Shown: positions 25,994-35,007 of the stretch, piece by piece | Numbering within the stretch: position 1 is the stretch's first letter | How the letters are laid out: the number at the start of each line of letters is the position of its first letter | Assembly (NCBI GenBank): GCA_934271275.1 | Contig: CAKQRD010000012.1 | Span: forward strand, 1-64,000 | Reading direction: 5' to 3' | DNA length: 64,000 bases | Source of the DNA: an uncultured Clostridia bacterium | GTDB lineage: Bacteria > Bacillota > Clostridia > Christensenellales > Borkfalkiaceae | Notes under the pieces: model-generated | What the model was told of the DNA's origin: nothing | The model's database searches: none | What the model saw: only the letters and a program-made list of their open reading frames with translations | Position numbers and translations under genes: made by a program

Positions 25994-26668
25994 ATGATTA
26001 CAGTTGGAAAAATAAGCACGGGAAGTTGCGATTCTCAAAACGGTTGGTCCCAATACCCAAACAGTGCAGGCGGGGTTAGCGTCAAGTTTTCATTCAGAAA
26101 CGATTCCGGCAAAACGATAAAATATATTACTTTTTCTCTTAAACCATATAATTCCGTAAACGACTTTGTGGAAAGCGACCTTTCGAGTCAAAACGGACGC
26201 TTGCGTTGTACCGGTCCTATCGAACCGGACGAAATCGAGAAAAATTGTCTATGGGAAAATTGCTGGTATAATTCTACGATCGTGGGCGCATCTCTTTTAA
26301 GCATTTATATAATTTATATGGATGGAACAGAGGAAACAATCGACAGTGAGGATATCGTATACGATACTAATTTAGGCGGCGGCGACGGCGGCTGCTACGT
26401 CGCGACGTGCGTATACGGCTCTTACGACAGCCCCGAGGTCTGGACTCTTCGCCGTTACCGCGACGATACCCTAGGCTCGACTTGGTACGGAAGAGCTTTT
26501 ATCAAAACTTACTATGCCGTCAGCCCCACGCTTGTGAAATGGTTCGGAAATACTAAATGGTTCAAAAAAATGTGGAAAGGAAAACTCGACAGAATGGTAA
26601 ACAAACTGCAAGCGCAAGGCGTAAAAAACACCCCTTACGAGGACAAGGAATGGCGAAAACACAAATAA
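25994..26668 (+). CDS. CFI-box-type C-terminal domain protein
   Basis: A 224-residue protein. The N-terminal part (about 1-125) looks like a small beta-sandwich (VSVKFSFRNDSGKTIKYITF). The C-terminal part begins with GGGDGGCYVATCVYGSYDSP (about 128-147) and continues with LRRYRDDTL...GRAFIKTYY, the 'CFI-box-CTERM' pattern (usual form GGCFIATAAYGS). The function of that domain is unknown; the Cys may be a lipid, metal or processing site. No signal peptide or membrane helix is evident. It has AAAGGAG about 8 nt before the ATG, its own terminator, and an unusual upstream repeat pair. Confidence 0.8.
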   Translation: MITVGKISTGSCDSQNGWSQYPNSAGGVSVKFSFRNDSGKTIKYITFSLKPYNSVNDFVESDLSSQNGRLRCTGPIEPDEIEKNCLWENCWYNSTIVGASLLSIYIIYMDGTEETIDSEDIVYDTNLGGGDGGCYVATCVYGSYDSPEVWTLRRYRDDTLGSTWYGRAFIKTYYAVSPTLVKWFGNTKWFKKMWKGKLDRMVNKLQAQGVKNTPYEDKEWRKHK

Positions 26669-26684
26669 TCTATTTTTTGAATAC

Positions 26685-26727
26685 GCGGAGGATAATCGGT
26701 TGTTTATCCTCCGCGCACTCTTTTTCC
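26685..26727 (+). terminator. Terminator of the CFI-box gene
   Basis: GCGGAGGATA pairs with TATCCTCCGC across a 10-nt loop, followed by GCACTCTTTTTCCC. Confidence 0.85.
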
Positions 26728-26958
26728 CTTTAATTACATCAAAACTTTTATGTATTGTTTTTTGCCACCCTTTTATCGTTTAGTTTAGTGCGTACGTTTT
26801 ACTTTGTCGTTTTTCGTCGCTATTGTTATTTGCCGACTTCTGTTTTTTGCTGTTTCTTTTCTAATTGCGTTCGTTTATCCGTAAGTATTTTCCCCGTCTT
26901 GTATACCGAAGTTTTTATGCCTGTTTATCGCGTTTTACACTGCGCGGCGTGAGACGAA

Positions 26959-28197
26959 CTATTTTATCGGGATAAACAGCTCTAAATGCCGTTCGGAAAT
27001 TTTTTCCCGCTTCGTCCAGTGAATTTTAAGCAGTTCCGCCCTCGTTTCGTCTCTCAAAAGCCCGTCCTTTTCTATCGTTTCATACACGCTTTTAGTAAAG
27101 GAATCGAGCATTCCCATAGGAAAATCTTTGTTTTCGGAAACGAATTTTGCGTATTTGCCGTTCGCGACGAACCTTTTTAATCTCCCGACGATTTTCTTTA
27201 ATTCCTCCGCCGTAAACGAATAATCGTAATCCGAATTTTGAGTTCTTGCGGCAAGTTTCTGCCAGTCCGCGCCTTTTTCCACGTTTCCGCTTTTTTCAGC
27301 TTTTTCGCATTCGGTTGTACAGTTTTTGCTGCTTGCCGCGCGATTTTTGCCGCTACTCAAACTGAATTTCCCGTCCTTTTTTCTATAAAACACTTCGCCG
27401 CGCGGTTGAACCGTGCAAGCGCAGTCATACCCCGTCTCGTCGAAACCGTTAAGCACCTCCCACCAGTCGCAATCGTCGTCTTTCCGAATTGCCCGCAAGG
27501 CTTCCTGAACCCTGCGCGTAGTCGTAATAAATTTTTCGTCGGAGTTTTTTCGCTTTTCAACTTTACCTAAAAATCTTTTTTTGAACCCCACGAGCAGCAT
27601 CTCCCGTATCTCTACCGTCTCGTATTTACAGAACTTGCCCTCTCTTCCGTTTTCGCTTTTTGTTTTCGCCGTGCCGACCTTGCTATTTTCATCTTTTTTG
27701 TCGGGCAAACCCACGGTTATCGTTATTTTGGTCATTTCATTTATCTTCGTCATCGTCTCCTCCTCTATATCGCGACTACCGAAAGAGCTTTTCGGGCAAT
27801 CACTCACGACCTCCTTGTCCTCTTTATTTTTTTCGGGACTATATACTTTGCAATCGCTCACGGCAAGCGCGGGAACGACTTTATATTTTTTGTTTTTTCT
27901 GCAATCCCTCGGTGTGAAGCCGTTGAACGCCTTAAAAGCCTTTGTAAAACTTTCGGGGGTCGCATACCCGTACTTAAAACCTATATCTATCACCGAATCG
28001 TCCGTTTCGCACAAAGCCCTGCCAGCTTCGGAAAGCTTTCTCGCCCGAACGTATTCCGCAAGCGTAAAATCGGTAAGCGCGGAAAAAATGCGCATAACGT
28101 TAAACTTATTCGTTGCACATTCCCGCGCAAGCTCGTCGTAATCTATTTTCCCCGTCAAATTTTTTTCGACGTAGCCCGCAATGGTTTGTAAAATCAT
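26959..28197 (-). CDS. AraC-family regulator with an extended effector domain
   Basis: A 412-residue protein. The AraC DNA-binding domain is at the N-terminus (about 1-105), with two helix-turn-helix units (DYDELARECATNKFNVMRIF; SVIDIGFKYGYATPESFTKA followed by FNGFTPRDCRK). The C-terminal part resembles GyrI-like/integron-associated effector-binding domains (KYETVEIREMLLVGFKKRF) but carries long low-complexity Lys/Glu/Ser insertions near 125-185 and 275-320. No obvious target lies next to it. Confidence 0.85.
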   Translation of the reverse strand: MILQTIAGYVEKNLTGKIDYDELARECATNKFNVMRIFSALTDFTLAEYVRARKLSEAGRALCETDDSVIDIGFKYGYATPESFTKAFKAFNGFTPRDCRKNKKYKVVPALAVSDCKVYSPEKNKEDKEVVSDCPKSSFGSRDIEEETMTKINEMTKITITVGLPDKKDENSKVGTAKTKSENGREGKFCKYETVEIREMLLVGFKKRFLGKVEKRKNSDEKFITTTRRVQEALRAIRKDDDCDWWEVLNGFDETGYDCACTVQPRGEVFYRKKDGKFSLSSGKNRAASSKNCTTECEKAEKSGNVEKGADWQKLAARTQNSDYDYSFTAEELKKIVGRLKRFVANGKYAKFVSENKDFPMGMLDSFTKSVYETIEKDGLLRDETRAELLKIHWTKREKISERHLELFIPIK

Positions 28198-28901
28198 TTT
28201 TTATACCTCTTTTTTTCTTACGAAAACGTGACGAAATAAAATTTTATCGACAACCGCCGTTTTACGCTTTGCATTATTCAAACCGCTGTTTACATTGTAA
28301 CAAGCGTAAAAATATCTGTAAATGCTTTGCGCGTGCATTTCCTTGCTTATGTAATGTGAGTAAAAAAACTTGCCCCGCAAGGGTTTTCGAGCGCCGCGTT
28401 TCAACTTACGGCTTTATTTGCGGTCAGCAAATAAGTCTTGCGCCGGCAAGGGCAAAGATTTATCTTTGCAAGCCGTATAATGTTATTTTACCATTAAACC
28501 TCGTAAATTTCTTGTCTTTTTTTGATTTTTGGCGTTCGGCATTCATTCTTCGTTTTTTCTCCGATTTTTTATTTTGTCTTTGGGTTTTTTTAGTCTTTTC
28601 TTTACTCTTTCGAGTTGCCGCCTGTTTTCAGTCTTTCACCCGTTCGATTTAAAACTCCTTTGCTTTTTGAAAGCAAAATATAAGCCCGTAAAACAGCAAG
28701 CGACGCCCTCAAATCGACTTACAAAAAAATCAAAAGCGGTTTTTACAGCTCACATAAAGAACACTAAACCGTATCTCCTCTCCGCGAAGAAAAGTCCACA
28801 CAACACTCGGATAAAATTCCGCGTTTTTCCTCTTTTATCGAAAATTAAGCGTAAAATACTATAATTGCGCCGATTATTTTTATCTATAAAACATCAGGCG
28901 C

Positions 28902-28933
28902 AAAAAACCTCCCGTCGATTTTTCGACGAGAGG
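28902..28933 (-). terminator. Minus-strand terminator with no adjacent gene
   Basis: On the minus strand CCTCTCGTCGA and TCGACGGGAGG form an 11-bp stem with one mismatch, followed directly by TTTTTTG. Nothing coding ends nearby; yyaC ends 600 bp upstream. Confidence 0.75.
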
Positions 28934-29349
28934 TAAAAGAAGGAGAAAAAAGTTTTTCATCAGTATACTTATTGAATATTTCAGAAAAAAGCTGATTAAA
29001 AACTACGTTTTTATGCTTTTTCGTTCGGCAACTTTTTTGCCCGTGCTATTGAATTTTTATTCAAAAGCCTTTTTCCGGACGAGAAAAGACAAAAAATTTT
29101 CATACCTGCCATTGAGACTGCTTTCTTGTCTTTCGGTTGATTTTTGAATCGATGCAGCTATTCCGACGTTGAGTCAGACATCGACGAAAAAAAGTGAGTT
29201 GCAATCAGCTTTTTCTCTTAATGAAACCTAAAAAATTTATTCGCCGAATTTTATCGTGCTTTTTAGCAATTTTGTACTTTCAAAAACGTTTTACGCTTTA
29301 TCTCCCGTTACACGCACTTCGGTTAACTTTGTTCCGCCAAACATTCCTC

Positions 29350-29452
29350 TTTAGCGTAAAAAGTAACTCGTAGGTTTTGTTTATGGTCTTGCGACTCGGT
29401 TTTATGCTCTCATAAAACGTTTTGAAGGTATTCTTTTCCCCGTTACGCTAAA
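29350..29452. ncRNA. Candidate structured RNA (unassigned)
   Basis: TTTAGCGTAA and TTACGCTAAA close a 103-nt segment. On the minus strand the interior contains TTTTATG-AGAG-CATAAAA and GTC-GCAA-GAC, a GNRA-capped hairpin. I do not recognise tmRNA, 6S RNA, SRP RNA, RNase P RNA or any riboswitch. It may be a genuine small RNA or chance structure. Confidence 0.3.
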
Positions 29453-29532
29453 CTCTTTTGTAATGCGCGGCGGGCTGCTTGCTCTTACTGTCCATAACAA
29501 ATTTTTTGCGATACGATTATATTAAAAGGCGT

Positions 29533-30132
29533 TTATCTGCAAATAGAGTTTTCCCCGCGCGGAACGCCTTTACCGGTTGAATTAAGGTACCTTTTAACCA
29601 AGCTTTGCCCCGTTATATAATTTTCGATGCCGGACGCAATTTTTTCCGCCATTTTATAAACGAGATTAAGTCTCGTAAGGTTAAACAGATTGTAATTTTT
29701 AAGAGATTTGGAAGCTACAATACCTATTATGCTTATATCTCCTATCATATCAAGTTCCTTATCAACCCCAAGCCCCGGTTTAAGCCCGCGGTTAAGCACA
29801 CGCAAAAGTCCGACGTCGTCGCTGTTTCCGACCGCGGCGTCAACCGCAACGGCAACGGAATCGGGGTGCATTAACTTCAAATATTTTTTTGCGTAGTTCA
29901 CTTCTTTGGCGGTTATCGGATAAGTAAGCGTTCCGTAAACGTATGCGGAAACGTTTTTCCTTTTTAACATTGTTCCTACGAGCGGACCGAGACTGTCGCC
30001 GAGGATCATATCGCTACCCACGCAAATAATTATGGGTTTTCTGCCCGTCGGATTGAACTTGGATATAGCCTGACTCACGCCATCGCCCGCGTGTTCGTTA
30101 AAAGAGTTGAACGTGTAAATTGCGTTTTCCAT
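29533..30132 (-). CDS. yyaC: Spore-lineage protease-like protein YyaC (DUF1256)
   Basis: A 199-residue member of the YyaC/DUF1256 family, related in fold to germination protease and hydrogenase-maturation proteases. It shows IICVGSDMILGDSLGPLVGTML, VAVDAAVG and IGDISIIGIV, the conserved blocks. In B. subtilis it is located beside spo0J (parB) near the origin, as here. Its presence argues for a sporulating ancestry. Confidence 0.92.
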   Translation of the reverse strand: MENAIYTFNSFNEHAGDGVSQAISKFNPTGRKPIIICVGSDMILGDSLGPLVGTMLKRKNVSAYVYGTLTYPITAKEVNYAKKYLKLMHPDSVAVAVDAAVGNSDDVGLLRVLNRGLKPGLGVDKELDMIGDISIIGIVASKSLKNYNLFNLTRLNLVYKMAEKIASGIENYITGQSLVKRYLNSTGKGVPRGENSICR

Positions 30133-30477
30133 AACCTGATTAACCTGCCTGTTTTTTATCTACACGTTTATTGCCGAATTATCAGCGTTTTATACTTTCT
30201 TTTTCTCTATAATTGAAAATTTCTTATTTTTATGGTAAAATGTTTTCAGATAATAAATTTTGGGAATAAAACAAATGCAGGAAAATCGGTTATAAACAAA
30301 ATTTTTATGTTTAAGCCGAATTATATCGACGTCGCATAAAAAATACGCAAGAGATAGAATAAGTTATATATCCTCCGTTTGTAAGAACGAAAGTCTTTTT
30401 TACAGTCAAACTTTATTCGTTATCATCGAGTGATTTATGACCGAGGATACTTAACTTCCTAATCAATAAAGGATAAA
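30133..30477. other. Divergent intergenic region yyaC-cvpA
   Basis: About 345 bp, AT-rich, holding the divergent promoters of the two genes. I see no clear riboswitch or repeat. Gene orientation across the window switches here. Confidence 0.5.
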
Positions 30478-31227
30478 ATGAACACTATACTATTATCATC
30501 AACCATAAGCGCAATTATGGACGGCGCGGCTATTCTCGTAATTTGCGCCTTTATAATACACGGCGCGCGCAAAGGTTTTGTCAAAACTTTTTTCGGCGTT
30601 TTCGGAGGCTTTTTCAGTTTATTGTTTGCCGTTTTATTGTGCGGAAGCGTTGCAAAAACGCTCGAAACACATTATAAGTTTATCACATCGCTTTCTGCAA
30701 GACTTAACGGCACTTTAAGCGGTATATTCGGCGAAGAGCTGATGAACACTCCCCTGTCGGAATCCGGAAATTTGACATCAAACACAGCCGGCTGGATATT
30801 AAACATTATAAAAAAACTCGGAGTTTTGGAAGAACTTGACCAGACCACCACGCTTGGAAATATAATTTGTCCGATTTTTGCATATTATATTGTTGCAATA
30901 CTTGGCGCAATATTGCTCTTTATAATATTTAAGTTAATTTTTTTCGTCGTAGGCGAAATCGTATACAAAATGCATGCTTTTACTATAATTAAAGTAGCTG
31001 ATAATTTTTTAGGAGCGGTACTTGGAATCTTACGGGGCGTTATCATAATACAAAGCATTCTAATGATAATAAAAATTATACCGATATTGTTTTTTCAAAA
31101 TATTATCGCCGAAATACCCGGCACTTTTTTCGTCAGTCTTCTTTATAACGGAAACATCTTCGAACAAATTATCAACGCATTCCTCAACTCTAACATTACC
31201 GAAATAATTCTTTCCATATTAAACTAA
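30478..31227 (+). CDS. CvpA-family membrane protein
   Basis: A 249-residue protein with four main hydrophobic helices: near 13-32, 36-58, a strong segment around 140-165 (FAYYIVAILGAILLFIIFKL), and 185-210. The start (DGAAILVICAFIIHGARKGFVKTFFGVFG) matches the CvpA pattern. The family was first linked to colicin V production and is otherwise of unknown function in Firmicutes. It borders the AT-rich parS region. Confidence 0.82.
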   Translation: MNTILLSSTISAIMDGAAILVICAFIIHGARKGFVKTFFGVFGGFFSLLFAVLLCGSVAKTLETHYKFITSLSARLNGTLSGIFGEELMNTPLSESGNLTSNTAGWILNIIKKLGVLEELDQTTTLGNIICPIFAYYIVAILGAILLFIIFKLIFFVVGEIVYKMHAFTIIKVADNFLGAVLGILRGVIIIQSILMIIKIIPILFFQNIIAEIPGTFFVSLLYNGNIFEQIINAFLNSNITEIILSILN

Positions 31228-31243
31228 AAAATCAGACACCCCT

Positions 31244-31270
31244 CACCGTCGGATATAAACGCTGACGGTG
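31244..31270 (+). terminator. Possible cvpA terminator
   Basis: CACCGTC and GACGGTG form a 7-bp stem with a 13-nt loop, followed by an A/T-rich tail. Confidence 0.5.
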
Positions 31271-31453
31271 ATTATTATATGCTTTTAGCTTAATTTTTAA
31301 GATTTTTCGCCCAAATTATCATTCTTGCCCCCCGTTTTTATTTCAAAATCAATTTTTAGCCATGACATCTCTCAATATTTCTTCACCCCTCTAATATTTA
31401 GCTCCAAACGCTATTATTTTACGTTTTTCTCTTTATTCTATAGAAGCATACGT

Positions 31454-31469
31454 TGTTTAACGTGAAACA
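31454..31469 (+). promoter_or_regulatory. parS-like ParB binding site 1
   Basis: TGTTTAACGTGAAACA, one base from the consensus parS palindrome TGTTTCACGTGAAACA. Confidence 0.9.
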
Positions 31470-31484
31470 ATTTTCCCGTAAAAA

Positions 31485-31500
31485 TGTTTCACGTTAAACA
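31485..31500 (-). promoter_or_regulatory. parS-like ParB binding site 2
   Basis: TGTTTCACGTTAAACA, the exact reverse complement of site 1, 31 bp from it centre to centre. Confidence 0.9.
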
Positions 31501-31516
31501 CCTCTAAATTTAATAA

Positions 31517-31532
31517 TGTTTAACGTGAAACA
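31517..31532 (+). promoter_or_regulatory. parS-like ParB binding site 3
   Basis: TGTTTAACGTGAAACA, identical to site 1 and 32 bp from site 2. Sites 1-3 lie on almost the same face of the helix. Confidence 0.9.
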
Positions 31533-31954
31533 GATTTTAACGAGAAAAATTTGCGAAGAAAAACAAAATATAATTAAAAATTTGCCTTGAGAAACGAAAA
31601 AATGACTAATAAAATTGCCGTAATAATCGGAGGCTATTCTGTCTCAGCTCGTTAAAATGACAATTTTTAAACGGGTAAAAATATATAATTTATCGACTTT
31701 AAGTTGTTACATTTTATAAAAATAGCCTGATTCTCATTGAAATATAAGAAAACAATTGCTACGAGTATAAGCTATAATATCATGCATAATGCGTTATATT
31801 TTTTTCAAAGAATGTGTAAGCTAACGTGAATTACTGCGTGCAATTAAAAACAAAAACTTCTTTTTGAACCTAAATTTTCAAGCTATTTTAAATAATAGTT
31901 TGCTATATTATATATGCAGAACACGAAAAAGCTTATTTAATAAGCATTAAAAAA

Positions 31955-31970
31955 TGTTTCACGTTAAACA
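31955..31970 (-). promoter_or_regulatory. parS-like ParB binding site 4
   Basis: TGTTTCACGTTAAACA, identical to site 2, about 440 bp to the right of the trio. Confidence 0.9.
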
Positions 31971-33247
31971 TTTTACAAAAAAGAGGCAATGGGCGATTTA
32001 ATACGTGGTTTTTTAGCGATTAAGTCAGACAAAACACACTAAAAATCGTTTTACATATTAGAAAACTTTAAAAATTAACAACAAATTTAAAGCACGCATA
32101 AAGTATTTAGCAATAATATAATTTGGTTAAGTTTTACTATATTCGGTTTGCATGAAAACATTAAACAGAAAGATTGAAAAATTACATAGAACTATACAAA
32201 AAGGTAATAGGATAAATATATTATCGTCTTACGCACAAAAATATTAGGGGTTTTACATAAAAATATAGCAAAAACTAAAACTTTAATACGATGCATGTAA
32301 GTAAATAAAGCTTACAGACTTTTGCTTTAAAAAGCGTTAAAATGTAATTGACTAAAAATGCGTTACGGTTTTTTGAAATATAGTTTGATTGTTTTGTGTT
32401 AAGCGCAGAAAATCAGTTAAGTCAAGAAAATACGTAAAGCAGAGCACGGGAGAATAATGTAATATACTACCAAATGCAACAATAGTAAATAAAATGCTTT
32501 TGAAAGGTCTTATCGAGAAGTTCTTCGATATAAAACGTACAGAGTGAAAGCCGTAAAGATATATAAAAAATACAACACAATGTTCTTTGGCACAATATAG
32601 GCAGAGTTTAATTTTTGAAAGTTAAATCAAATATTGCGCTTAACGTTTATAAGCAAAAAATAACGATAGCGCATTTTGAGTTTTTGCAAATAGCGCGGCG
32701 CTAAAAATATGACGCGGTATATAAGGATGGATAAAAGTGAAAAAGCAAGAAATAAAAACTTTTAGCGAATAAAAAGTTGTCAACAAAATAACGATAAGCA
32801 AAAAACAAGGCATTTCCTGCAAAACAATAAGCAGCTTATAAATTGAATGCCGAGAATCGTTATTATAATATGTAAAACTCTTTTTAATAAAGAACGGAAA
32901 GTTTTTATTTAAAACCCGTGCGCTACCCGTCTTTTTAATAAATAGGTTTGGGTAAATTGCTGTTTTTTCAAAAAATGTTTTCAAAGCGTCATAAATTTAT
33001 TACAATAAGATAAAAGGAAATCATAAATAAAAATTTATAAAACAGGGTACACTTAAATAGTATTTATAACAAAAAATTATTTAAATAATACAAAATCTTT
33101 TATAAAAAATCTACGATTAAGGCAGACGTACGTTCCGATTATCGGTGCTGAACAAAGAAGTTTACGATATAACATAAAACCTTTACGGATAAAAGTCGAT
33201 TAAAAGTAACCCTTTAGATAAACAAGGTGAAGAGGTGGAACTTATCT

Positions 33248-33361
33248 TTGGAAAAATTCGGACAGATCGGAGAAGAATATTTGAATAAGTTCGACACGTT
33301 GCCGCCTATTATTATGATAATGAGTACGTTTTATGATATAATAAGAAAAAAACAGGAATGA
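33248..33361 (+). pseudogene. Short paralogue or remnant of the 33742 gene
   Basis: A TTG-started frame of 37 codons, preceded by GAGGTGG, encodes EEYLNKFDTLPPIIMIMS followed by a Tyr-rich end. It aligns with KDYQNKFGRLPPILMMMS of the 73-residue protein 500 bp downstream. It stops where that protein continues for another 30 residues, so it is either a truncated copy or a very small relative. Confidence 0.5.
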
Positions 33362-33697
33362 ATAAGTTAAACTTTCTTTCGTCTTTCGGGTAAAAAATAA
33401 ATTTCGCCGGCATTAAATTCATTTGCAAGAAACAAGTACACGCAAGAAAAAATGCTTCTTCAACGTAAGAATTTAGTTAAAACGGGAAATTGACGGGAAC
33501 GACCGAGTTAAATTAAAAACGGATATAACAAAAAAACAGCATCGACTGCCGATAAAAATAAAATCCGTAAACCGAATTTCGATACGATTTATCCTGCGGT
33601 TTTTGGCGTTTCGCCCATGCGGCAACGATTTATACGCTAAAACTTAACGATTTTGTAAATAAAAATAAAAAATATAGAAGGAATAAGTCAATATCGG

Positions 33698-33726
33698 TTG
33701 CGACCTTTCTCTAAACATTATATAAT
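33698..33726 (+). promoter_or_regulatory. Promoter of the 33742 gene
   Basis: TTGCGA (33698-33703), 17-bp spacer, TATAAT (33721-33726); the predicted leader is about 9 nt and includes AAGGG. Confidence 0.65.
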
Positions 33727-33741
33727 ATATAAGGGTTCACT

Positions 33742-33963
33742 ATGAAAACGGAATACAGAAATACAGATCTTAATTTTGACCAAGTAAGAAAAGATTATCA
33801 AAATAAGTTTGGTAGGTTGCCCCCTATCCTTATGATGATGAGTATGGAAACATACTACGGGCTGTTGAATAAGGCTATAAATAGGGGAACGCCCGTAAAC
33901 GATAAAGATTACGAAGAAGCCCAACCGCTTACAGACGAATACGGTAATCAATTGATATATTAA
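33742..33963 (+). CDS. Small hypothetical protein, 73 aa
   Basis: Unrecognised. A hydrophilic protein with a central FGRLPPILMMMSMETYYGLL segment that is the part shared with the 33248 remnant, and an acidic C-terminal half. It has a good promoter and AAGGG before the ATG, so expression is plausible. No signal peptide or membrane helix. Confidence 0.6.
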   Translation: MKTEYRNTDLNFDQVRKDYQNKFGRLPPILMMMSMETYYGLLNKAINRGTPVNDKDYEEAQPLTDEYGNQLIY

Positions 33964-34169
33964 AAGCGAGTAAAAAAATGCGTCAGTACTATAGAGCAAA
34001 CAAAAACTATTTTAACTCGCTAACACGATTTTTGCAGCAAAAAAGCTTGTACCGATAGAAATCGGTATATAATAAACTATAAATCGAAAAATGCAAACAA
34101 TAACAAATAGAAACTACCCAAAAACAAGGGATTACGGCAACGACAGAAAGGGAGGGAATTGATTAAGCA

Positions 34170-34367
34170 ATGGAAAAAATCAGTATTTATCCGTCGGAAG
34201 AAGAACGAAAAAAGATTTATCCGCCTATAAAAACTTGCACACAGGAAGAATTTGACAAAAAGTATGCGGAACTGCAAAAAGCGACAACCGCAGAAGAGAT
34301 CCTTGCGTTGCAAAAAGAGCTTGTGCCTATGAGAAGATATTTGCACTTCGGTTCTCCGTTAAAGTGA
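34170..34367 (+). CDS. Small hypothetical protein, 65 aa
   Basis: Unrecognised. A charged, helical protein (EEFDKKYAELQKATTAEEIL) with GGGAGG about 13 nt before its ATG. It lies 200 bp after the 73-aa gene, in the same direction. No toxin or antitoxin motif is visible. Confidence 0.5.
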   Translation: MEKISIYPSEEERKKIYPPIKTCTQEEFDKKYAELQKATTAEEILALQKELVPMRRYLHFGSPLK

Positions 34368-35007
34368 GATAAATAAAAACGGCAATACTTCTCGTTTGAA
34401 ATAAACTCGGTTTTTCTTGGAACTGCGCTTTATGTTTAGGCAGAAGACTGTTCTTCGTGAGAGTTCAGACAATGACGCCGTACTTCGTAAGGTCAATGGC
34501 AATGACTTCGATATTATAAGACTATAAGAGGCAAGTTCAGGAACAAGTTCAAGCTTTACGGGTTTTAACCTTGCGCCGCGGCGTTTTATAGGGCAAAAGC
34601 TTTGCAAGATATACAAAATTGGATTTTAATAATTTGCTATACCTAACGCGTTCAAAATTTTCTAAATTCAGGTGTAAATTTAAAATTTTTGCTTACACGC
34701 CCTGTAAACCGCAGAAATCTCGAAACGCATCTTACGCGTTTTAAGGCAAAGCTTACTGCTTGCGGTATCACACGGAATATAAGCAAACTGCGGCGCGGAA
34801 AACCCCGTTTTGTACAGAAAAACAAAAGCGTTCGTCATATTCTGAACGTAAAGCGCTAAATCAAATGTAAAAAACAACCTGCCGACTTTGCAAAAAATAC
34901 GAACTAACCCGGATAAAAACGCGTGCAAACACGCGGAAACACGATATAATAACGTTAAAATTACGAATTATTAAGTTTGTCGTTCATTCTCTCGCTTTTT
35001 TGAGACA
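34368..35007. other. Intergenic, nothing recognised
   Basis: 640 bp, AT-rich toward its right end. Short leftward frames at 34359-34616 and 34680-34928 show no family resemblance or ribosome binding site and were not accepted. Confidence 0.4.

Larger units (their letters stand above)
28198..29532. other. Long non-coding stretch between araC-like and yyaC genes
   Basis: No ORF here looks genuine. Contents: an inverted partial copy of the 58-bp hairpin repeat (28361-28404); a minus-strand terminator (28902-28933); inverted repeats AAAAAGCTGATT / AATCAGCTTTTT (about 28986-28997 and 29203-29214); and a closed stem of 10 bp at 29350-29452 with two internal hairpins. The terminator lies 600 bp past yyaC, so a long 3' UTR or a minus-strand RNA is possible. 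Confidence 0.45.
31228..33741. other. AT-rich, largely gene-free region with parS-like cluster (origin or centromere candidate)
   Basis: About 2.5 kb without convincing coding sequence except a 37-codon remnant at 33248. Base composition is far more AT-rich than the flanks. It carries four 16-bp parS-like sites between 31454 and 31970, a terminator-like hairpin after cvpA (31244-31270), and many A/T runs. No canonical DnaA box (TTATCCACA) was found by eye. The parA-parB operon lies 7 kb to the right and the gene-orientation switch is at its left edge. Confidence 0.7.

Noticed and set aside
28113..28652. Rightward frames between the AraC-like gene and yyaC
   Set aside because: Low-complexity, Phe/Leu/Ser-rich translations that overlap the AraC start and the hairpin repeat; no start signal.
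32640..32984. Leftward 114-codon frame in the AT-rich parS region
   Set aside because: Composition follows the A/T-rich DNA; no ribosome binding site or family resemblance.
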